10,257 bases of DNA from Candidatus Pollutiaquabacter sp. GTDB lineage: Bacteria; Bacteroidota; Bacteroidia; AKYH767-A; 2013-40CM-41-45. How positions within the stretch are numbered: position 1 is the first letter of the stretch; each line of letters opens with the position of its first letter. Positions 5,943 to 10,257 of the stretch are shown here, in pieces. The stretch is taken from the NCBI GenBank assembly GCA_903854075.1, contig CAINVI010000140.1:1-10257 (forward strand), read 5' to 3'. Below the pieces are notes generated by a model. That model had not been told where the DNA came from, searched no databases, and was given only the letters and a program-made list of their open reading frames with translations. Made by a program: the position numbers and the translations under genes.

Positions 5943-8771
5943 ATGGCAGAAGAAAAAACAATACGTCTCAGTAAAGCGATCAAAGAATTCAACCTTTCGA
6001 TGGACCACATCGTGGACTTCCTGTCGAAGAAAGGCATTCAGGTCGAGAGCAATCCCAACACCAAACTTCCGGGAGATGCTTATTCTTTATTGCAGAAAGA
6101 ATTCCAGGGCGATAAAATCCTGAAAGAAGAAGCGCAGCAGCTAACGCAAACCAAACTGAAGCGCGAAACGCAGGTGGTTCTTGATGCATCTACGACCAAG
6201 AAGTCTTCCTCTAAGAAAGACGACGAGTCGTCGGAGATACTCATCAAGAATGTCACTGTCGCAGATTTTCTTGGAACGGACAAAAAGAAAAAAGCAGAAC
6301 CTTCCGAAACTCCGGAAGAGAAAAAGCCTAAAGCGGTAAAATCAAAAGAGGAAGATGTCATCAAGGCCAAAGCCGACAAGGTAGATGGTCCGAAAGTGCT
6401 AGGAAAGATTGACATTGGCGCCGATGAACTAAAAACTGAAAAGAAGAAGTCTACGCGTAAGAAAAAAGACGAAGCCACTGCGGAAGAGCCGGTAACCCCG
6501 GAAGTACCGGAAGTGGTAGCCGCCGTTGTGCCGGAAACTCCAGTGGTGGAACCCGTTGTTCCTACAGCCACTAACGTTGAACTTCCGGTGGAAAACGAGA
6601 CGAAAGAGGATGGAGATGATAAAGTACACCGCGTCCAGATTGAAAAGCTGACCGGTCCGACGGTTCTTGGTAAAATTGATTTACCGGAAGCGCGTAAAAA
6701 ACCGGTAGCTTCCTCCGCAACAGGAGCTGATAAAGGCGAGAAAAAGAAACGGAAACGCACCGAGCGCAAAGGCGGCGGTCAACCGATTCCGCAAGACAAG
6801 CGCGGCACAGCGGCTCCGGGAGCTCGTGGCGGTCGCAAGGATGTAGCTTCAACCGATCAGCGCACAGAACTGACCGACAAAGAAATTCAGGAGAAGATCA
6901 AAGCCACGCTGGCTCGTCTGAGTGGAGCCGGCAAGTCGAAGTCTTCCAAAATGCGTAAACAGCGTCGCGAAGAGCGCGCGGAAGAACGTGAACAGCTTGC
7001 TGCCGAAGAGTCCGGCAAAAAAGTAATCAAGGCAACAGAATTCGTTACGGCGAATGAACTGGCCAAATTGATGGACGTTCCGGTAACGAATATCATTTCC
7101 ACGTGCATGTCGCTCGGCATGTTCGTATCGATCAACCAGCGACTGGATGCAGAAACGCTGACTGTTGTTGCCGGCGAATTCGGTTACACGGTAGAATTCG
7201 TATCGGCGGAAGTACAAGACACGATTCTTCAGGAAGAAGACACTCCGGAAGATATGATATCGCGTTTCCCAATCGTCACCGTTATGGGTCACGTCGATCA
7301 TGGAAAGACCAGCCTGCTGGACTATATCCGTAAAGCTAACGTTATCGCCGGTGAAGCAGGCGGTATCACCCAGCACATTGGTGCATACAATGTGGAGCTT
7401 GAAAACGGCAAACACATCACCTTCCTGGATACACCGGGTCACGAGGCGTTCACCGCTATGCGTGCACGCGGTGCTAAAGTGACGGACGTCGCCATCATCG
7501 TGATCGCAGCCGACGACAGTGTCATGCCTCAAACCGTGGAAGCTATCAACCACGCGCAGGCTGCAGGTGTTCCGATGGTCTTTGCTATCAACAAGGTAGA
7601 TAAGCCGGAAGCGCAACCTGAACGCATTAAGGAACAATTGGCCAAAATGAATATCCTGGTAGAAGACTGGGGTGGTAAATACCAGTGTCAGGAAATTTCT
7701 GCCAAGAAAGGTATGAATGTCGAGCAACTGCTCGAAAAAGTTTTGCTGGAAGCAGAAATGCTGGATTTGAAAGCGAATCCGACGCGCCGGGCGAATGGCA
7801 CTGTCATCGAATCTTCGCTCGACAAAGGACGTGGCTACATTATGACCGTACTGGTTCAGGGTGGTACGCTGCGTGTCGGCGATGTTTTGATTTCCGGTTG
7901 CTACAGTGGTCGTGTGAAAGCACTCTTCAACGAGCGCGGATTCCGCATCAAGGAAGCCGGTCCGGCTATGCCGGCACAGGTGCTCGGTATGACCGGTGCA
8001 TCACAAGCCGGTGACTTATTCAATGTAATGGAAGACGAGCGCGAAGCGCGCGATATCGCCAACAAGCGTTTGCAATTGCAACGTGAACAGGGTATCCGTA
8101 CTCGTAAGCATATCACACTCGATGAGATTGGTCGCCGACTTGCTATTGGCAACTTCAAAGAACTGAACGTAATCGTTAAAGGTGACGTGGATGGTTCCAT
8201 CGAAGCACTTGCCGATTCCTTGCTGAAGCTTTCTACGAATGAAGTACAGGTGAACATCATCCATAAATCTGTCGGACAGATTACGGAATCGGATGTATTG
8301 CTAGCCTCTGCATCCAACGCTATCATCATCGGCTTCCAGGTACGTCCATCTGTCAATGCGCGCAAACTGGCGGAAACGGAAGAAATTGAAATCCGTCTTT
8401 ACTCCGTAATTTACAAGGCGATCGAAGAACTCAAGCAAGCCATGGAAGGCATGCTGGCGCCGGAATTCCAGGAAAAAATCGTGGGTAATATTGAAATCCG
8501 CGAAACCTTCAAGATTCCTAAAGTTGGTACAATTGCAGGTTGTATGGTACTCGACGGAAAATTCAACCGCAATACCAAAGTGCGCGTCATCCGCGATGGT
8601 ATCGTTGTATTCTCCGGCGAACTAGGATCTCTCAAGCGTTTCAAAGACGATGTGAAAGAAGTATCCGCCGGTTACGAGTGCGGATTAAGTATCCATAATT
8701 TCAACGACATCAAAACAAGTGATATCATTGAAGGATACGAGCAAGTTGCCGTAAAACGCACCTTGGCCTAA
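5943..8771 (+). CDS. infB: Translation initiation factor IF2
   Basis: GTPase that places initiator fMet-tRNA on the 30S subunit and promotes subunit joining. The 942 residues begin with an IF2_N helical module (about 1-60, TIRLSKAIKEFNLSMDHIVD). A long Lys/Glu/Pro/Val-rich, probably disordered segment follows (about 85-345), then a second IF2_N module (about 360-420). The G domain has G1 GHVDHGKT at 449-456, G3 DTPGH at 496-500, G4 NKVD at 550-553 and G5 SAK at 586-588. Beta-barrel domain II, domain III and the C-terminal fMet-tRNA-binding domain run to the end (KVGTIAGCMVLDGKFNRNTKVRV is characteristic). The charged segment contains the near-repeat GPKVLGKIDIG (about 149) and GPTVLGKIDLP (about 238). 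Third gene of the operon, 99 bases after nusA, followed by a strong terminator. The start fits the usual Bacteroidota beginning of the protein. Confidence 0.98.
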   Translation: MAEEKTIRLSKAIKEFNLSMDHIVDFLSKKGIQVESNPNTKLPGDAYSLLQKEFQGDKILKEEAQQLTQTKLKRETQVVLDASTTKKSSSKKDDESSEILIKNVTVADFLGTDKKKKAEPSETPEEKKPKAVKSKEEDVIKAKADKVDGPKVLGKIDIGADELKTEKKKSTRKKKDEATAEEPVTPEVPEVVAAVVPETPVVEPVVPTATNVELPVENETKEDGDDKVHRVQIEKLTGPTVLGKIDLPEARKKPVASSATGADKGEKKKRKRTERKGGGQPIPQDKRGTAAPGARGGRKDVASTDQRTELTDKEIQEKIKATLARLSGAGKSKSSKMRKQRREERAEEREQLAAEESGKKVIKATEFVTANELAKLMDVPVTNIISTCMSLGMFVSINQRLDAETLTVVAGEFGYTVEFVSAEVQDTILQEEDTPEDMISRFPIVTVMGHVDHGKTSLLDYIRKANVIAGEAGGITQHIGAYNVELENGKHITFLDTPGHEAFTAMRARGAKVTDVAIIVIAADDSVMPQTVEAINHAQAAGVPMVFAINKVDKPEAQPERIKEQLAKMNILVEDWGGKYQCQEISAKKGMNVEQLLEKVLLEAEMLDLKANPTRRANGTVIESSLDKGRGYIMTVLVQGGTLRVGDVLISGCYSGRVKALFNERGFRIKEAGPAMPAQVLGMTGASQAGDLFNVMEDEREARDIANKRLQLQREQGIRTRKHITLDEIGRRLAIGNFKELNVIVKGDVDGSIEALADSLLKLSTNEVQVNIIHKSVGQITESDVLLASASNAIIIGFQVRPSVNARKLAETEEIEIRLYSVIYKAIEELKQAMEGMLAPEFQEKIVGNIEIRETFKIPKVGTIAGCMVLDGKFNRNTKVRVIRDGIVVFSGELGSLKRFKDDVKEVSAGYECGLSIHNFNDIKTSDIIEGYEQVAVKRTLA

Positions 8772-8786
8772 TCAACCCATAGTCCT

Positions 8787-8824
8787 AAAAAAGGCGACGA
8801 GGAAATCCCCTGTCGCCTTTTTTT
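8787..8824. terminator. Bidirectional intrinsic terminator between infB and the convergent SPOR gene
   Basis: AAAAAAGGCGAC (8787-8798) pairs with GTCGCCTTTTTT (8812-8823), a perfect 12-bp stem around a 13-base loop, with seven T residues at 8818-8824. It starts 15 bases after the infB stop. Read from the minus strand it also gives GGCGAC...GTCGCC followed by six T residues, 33 bases after the SPOR gene stop. It can therefore end both convergent transcripts. Confidence 0.92.
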
Positions 8825-8857
8825 ATTGAAAACTGCGGACCTTTTATCCTTTCCGAT

Positions 8858-9271
8858 TTATTTGATCGACGGTAATTTGACGTCGTCCGGAACGACAAAC
8901 GTTGTGGGGTATTCACCCTGAATCTTTTTCATGAATTGTAACGCATCAAAGCGGTTCCGAAAGTCGCCTACCCGGACTTTATAATTCGGTTGCTGATACG
9001 TGAGGTACGCCGGGTATTCCGGATATCTCGACGTGAAATCCAACTTGGTCTCCGAAGCTTTAGGGCGATTTCCACCAAAATAGATCTGGACACGATAACC
9101 GGGAACCACCGGATGCATGAGGTTGATCTTTTTCTGCTGATCAACGACAGCATCAAAACGGGCATCTTTTTCAATCACCAGCGTACTATCGGCATTCGAC
9201 ATCACCTCGCGTTGTTGCGCGGTAATCGGATAAGCCAGTGCAATGAATCCTACAATCAATAGCGATTTCAT
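8858..9271 (-). CDS. Secreted SPOR-domain protein
   Basis: A 137-residue protein with an N-terminal signal peptide (MKSLLIVGFIALAYPITA, likely cleaved before Gln19). A short linker follows, then a SPOR domain from about residue 58: GYRVQIYFGG (58-67), YPAYLTYQQPNYKVRVGDFR (86-105), FDALQFMKKI and TTFVVPDDVKLP near the end. SPOR domains bind denuded glycan strands of peptidoglycan, so a periplasmic or envelope-associated role is expected; the specific job is not known. The ATG at 9271-9269 is chosen because the signal peptide begins there. The frame stays open upstream to a TTG at 9430, but that extension crosses the promoter region and overlaps the divergent gene. It is convergent with infB and shares its terminator. 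A small SPOR gene after infB is, to my knowledge, common in Bacteroidota. Confidence 0.9.
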   Translation of the reverse strand: MKSLLIVGFIALAYPITAQQREVMSNADSTLVIEKDARFDAVVDQQKKINLMHPVVPGYRVQIYFGGNRPKASETKLDFTSRYPEYPAYLTYQQPNYKVRVGDFRNRFDALQFMKKIQGEYPTTFVVPDDVKLPSIK

Positions 9272-9275
9272 GAAA

Positions 9276-9283
9276 CAAAGGTA
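9276..9283 (-). promoter_or_regulatory. -7 promoter element of the SPOR gene, almost abutting its start codon
   Basis: The minus strand reads TACCTTTG (9283-9276), an exact TAnnTTTG. Only four bases separate it from the ATG at 9271, so transcription would begin at or within a few bases of the start codon. No clear TTG is found at the -33 distance; the nearest resemblance is a TTCG about 21 bases upstream. Confidence 0.55.
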
Positions 9284-9360
9284 GGGAGTATGGCTACTGG
9301 AACGAATAAGACGCTGAATTATTTTTCCTGCCCCGGTTGAAAACCGGAGTATTTCAGGGG

Positions 9361-9389
9361 TTGCCGACAAGTACAAAAAGGTACTTTTG
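9361..9389 (+). promoter_or_regulatory. Promoter of the mmcQ-like gene (Bacteroidota type)
   Basis: TTG at 9361-9363 and TACTTTTG at 9382-9389 (matching TAnnTTTG) are separated by 18 bases, close to the expected spacing. The predicted start of transcription is about 10 bases before the ATG at 9407, leaving a very short leader. The region 9272-9406 is thus a divergent promoter region serving both this gene and the SPOR gene. Confidence 0.65.
9369..9386. repeat. Palindrome AAGTAC-N6-GTACTT overlapping the mmcQ-like promoter
   Basis: Arms 9369-9374 and 9381-9386 are perfect inverted copies around AAAAAG. The repeat fills the spacer and covers the first five bases of the -7 element, where a repressor would block polymerase. 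No regulator gene is adjacent, so an operator role is inference only. Confidence 0.5.
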
Positions 9390-9406
9390 CTACCAGTCAC
9401 ATCCAC

Positions 9407-9763
9407 ATGGACGTAGAATCCCTTCGTCAATATTGCCTAAACAAGCAGATGGTCACGGAAGAATTTCCGTTCGACGAAGTAACGCTGGTATTCAAAGTCT
9501 GCGGAAAGATCTTTCTACTGACGGGGCTCGACGCACCAGAACTGAGTTTCAATGTGAAATGCGACCCCAGCTTTGCCATTGAATTACGCGAAAAATACGC
9601 CTGCGTACAGCCTGGATATCATATGAATAAAACGATGTGGAATACCGTTACTGTAGACGGCACGGTTGCCGACCGGCACCTATTGGAATGGGTAGACCAC
9701 TCCTATAACGAAGTCGTAAAAAAACTCCCTAAAAAAGAACAACTGCGCTTGAATCGCGTATAA
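9407..9763 (+). CDS. MmcQ/YjbR family protein (CyaY-like fold)
   Basis: A 118-residue protein spanning the full family length. Matching segments are LRQYCLNKQMVTEEFPFDE (6-24), LVFKVCGKIFLLTGLD (27-42), VKCDPSFAIELREKY (50-64), VQPGYHMNKTMWNTV (67-81) and DHSYNEVVKKLPKK (97-110). Members are small cytoplasmic proteins with a double-wing fold, annotated as DNA-binding on structural grounds; their biological role is not settled. The ATG at 9407 fits the family N-terminus and sits just after its promoter. The downstream DUF502 gene starts 20 bases after its stop, so the two are probably co-transcribed. Confidence 0.93.
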   Translation: MDVESLRQYCLNKQMVTEEFPFDEVTLVFKVCGKIFLLTGLDAPELSFNVKCDPSFAIELREKYACVQPGYHMNKTMWNTVTVDGTVADRHLLEWVDHSYNEVVKKLPKKEQLRLNRV

Positions 9764-9783
9764 CCAGCATCAGCGACTATTCC

Positions 9784-10257
9784 ATGAAAAAACTATTGAA
9801 TTATTTCCTGCAAGGCTTGCTATTCGTAGTGCCGATTGTGGCCACCGTATGGATACTCGTAAAAGCCATTATGTGGATAGACGGTTTGCTGCCGTTTCAG
9901 GTTCCGATTCAACTACCGGGATTCGAAGAAATCGACATTCCGGGCCTTGGACTGATCACGATTTTCCTATTCATCGCTTTGATGGGCTTTATAGGATCGC
10001 GCTACATCCGCAACCCGCTCTTCTCCTACTTTGAGACGTTGATCGAAAAGGCGCCTTTGGCCAAATTGATCTATTCTTCTGTAAAAGATCTCATTCAGGC
10101 ATTCGTAGGTGAAAAACGACGCTTTAACACGCCTGTCCTTGTCCGACTGGAAAAAGAATCCGACATCAATCGCATCGGTTTTGTTACGAAAGAAGATCTT
10201 ACCGAACTGGGGATTGAATCTGACAAAGTTGCGGTATACCTTCCATTCTCCTATGGC
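9784..10257 (+). CDS. DUF502 family membrane protein, cut by the right edge
   Basis: The first 158 residues are present; the frame is open to the window end. Two membrane segments are visible, about 8-30 (FLQGLLFVVPIVATVWILV and onwards) and about 55-75 (GLGLITIFLFIALMGFIGS). A soluble part follows with IEKAPLAKLIYSSVKDLIQAF (87-107), RRFNTPVLVRL (112-122) and INRIGFVTKEDL (128-139). This order is the DUF502 pattern of two N-terminal transmembrane helices and a cytoplasmic or periplasmic domain. The family has no well-established biochemical function. The ATG at 9784 begins a standard MKKLLNYFLQGLLF start. It probably forms a two-gene transcript with the mmcQ-like gene. Confidence 0.9.
   Translation, partial: MKKLLNYFLQGLLFVVPIVATVWILVKAIMWIDGLLPFQVPIQLPGFEEIDIPGLGLITIFLFIALMGFIGSRYIRNPLFSYFETLIEKAPLAKLIYSSVKDLIQAFVGEKRRFNTPVLVRLEKESDINRIGFVTKEDLTELGIESDKVAVYLPFSYG

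Noticed and set aside
6080..6769. 229-codon minus-strand Ser/Thr/Phe-rich frame
   Set aside because: It is the antisense image of the Lys/Glu-rich IF2 linker; the composition is explained by that.
6849..7727. 292-codon minus-strand frame inside infB
   Set aside because: It is antisense to the conserved G domain of IF2; its translation resembles no protein family, and IF2 accounts fully for the region.
9272..9430. N-terminal extension of the SPOR protein to a TTG at 9430
   Set aside because: It covers both divergent promoters and overlaps the mmcQ-like gene; the signal peptide starts at 9271.

Overview
This window is a stretch of ordinary chromosome from a member of the Bacteroidota. Four things point there. 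(1) The methionyl-tRNA synthetase (681 aa), NusA (418 aa) and IF2 (942 aa, long charged N-terminus) have the lengths and signature segments usual for that phylum. (2) Several genes are preceded by TAnnTTTG, the -7 element of the Bacteroidota primary sigma factor, and Shine-Dalgarno sequences are absent or weak. (3) A Bacteroidota-style secreted SPOR protein lies directly after infB. (4) The left-edge gene has the Arg/Gly-rich repeated N-terminus typical of pseudouridine synthases in this phylum. I cannot name a genus.

Layout, left to right. Bases 1-328 (minus strand) hold the start of a gene that runs off the window. It encodes a basic, repeat-bearing N-terminal tail, most likely of an RluB/RsuA-type rRNA pseudouridine synthase. 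Upstream of it on the same strand are yraN (437-811) and an S66-family LD-carboxypeptidase (808-1719), which overlap by ATGA and read carboxypeptidase then yraN. A divergent intergenic region (1720-1895) carries a metG promoter candidate and an inverted repeat. metG follows (1896-3941, plus strand).

The centre is the conserved transcription/translation operon rimP-nusA-infB (4108-8771): 30S maturation factor, transcription elongation/termination factor, and translation initiation factor IF2. It has its own TAtcTTTG promoter. Immediately after this comes a compact hairpin plus T-run in the short rimP leader, a candidate attenuator. rimP and nusA overlap by ATGA; nusA and infB are separated by 99 bases containing a perfect 10-bp GC-rich palindrome. 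The operon ends at a strong bidirectional terminator (8787-8824) shared with the convergent SPOR gene (8858-9271, minus).

The right end is a second divergent region (9272-9406) with a TAnnTTTG element on each strand and a 6-bp palindrome at the rightward promoter. It is followed by an MmcQ/YjbR-family gene (9407-9763) and, 20 bases on, a DUF502 membrane-protein gene cut by the right edge (9784-10257).

I found no mobile element, CRISPR array, tRNA/rRNA, phage or defence gene, and no previously undescribed multi-gene system. The observations most worth checking are regulatory: the rimP leader hairpin, the nusA-infB palindrome with a competing pairing, and the palindromes at the metG and mmcQ promoters. 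The recently expanded 36-bp coding repeat at the left edge is also worth a look.
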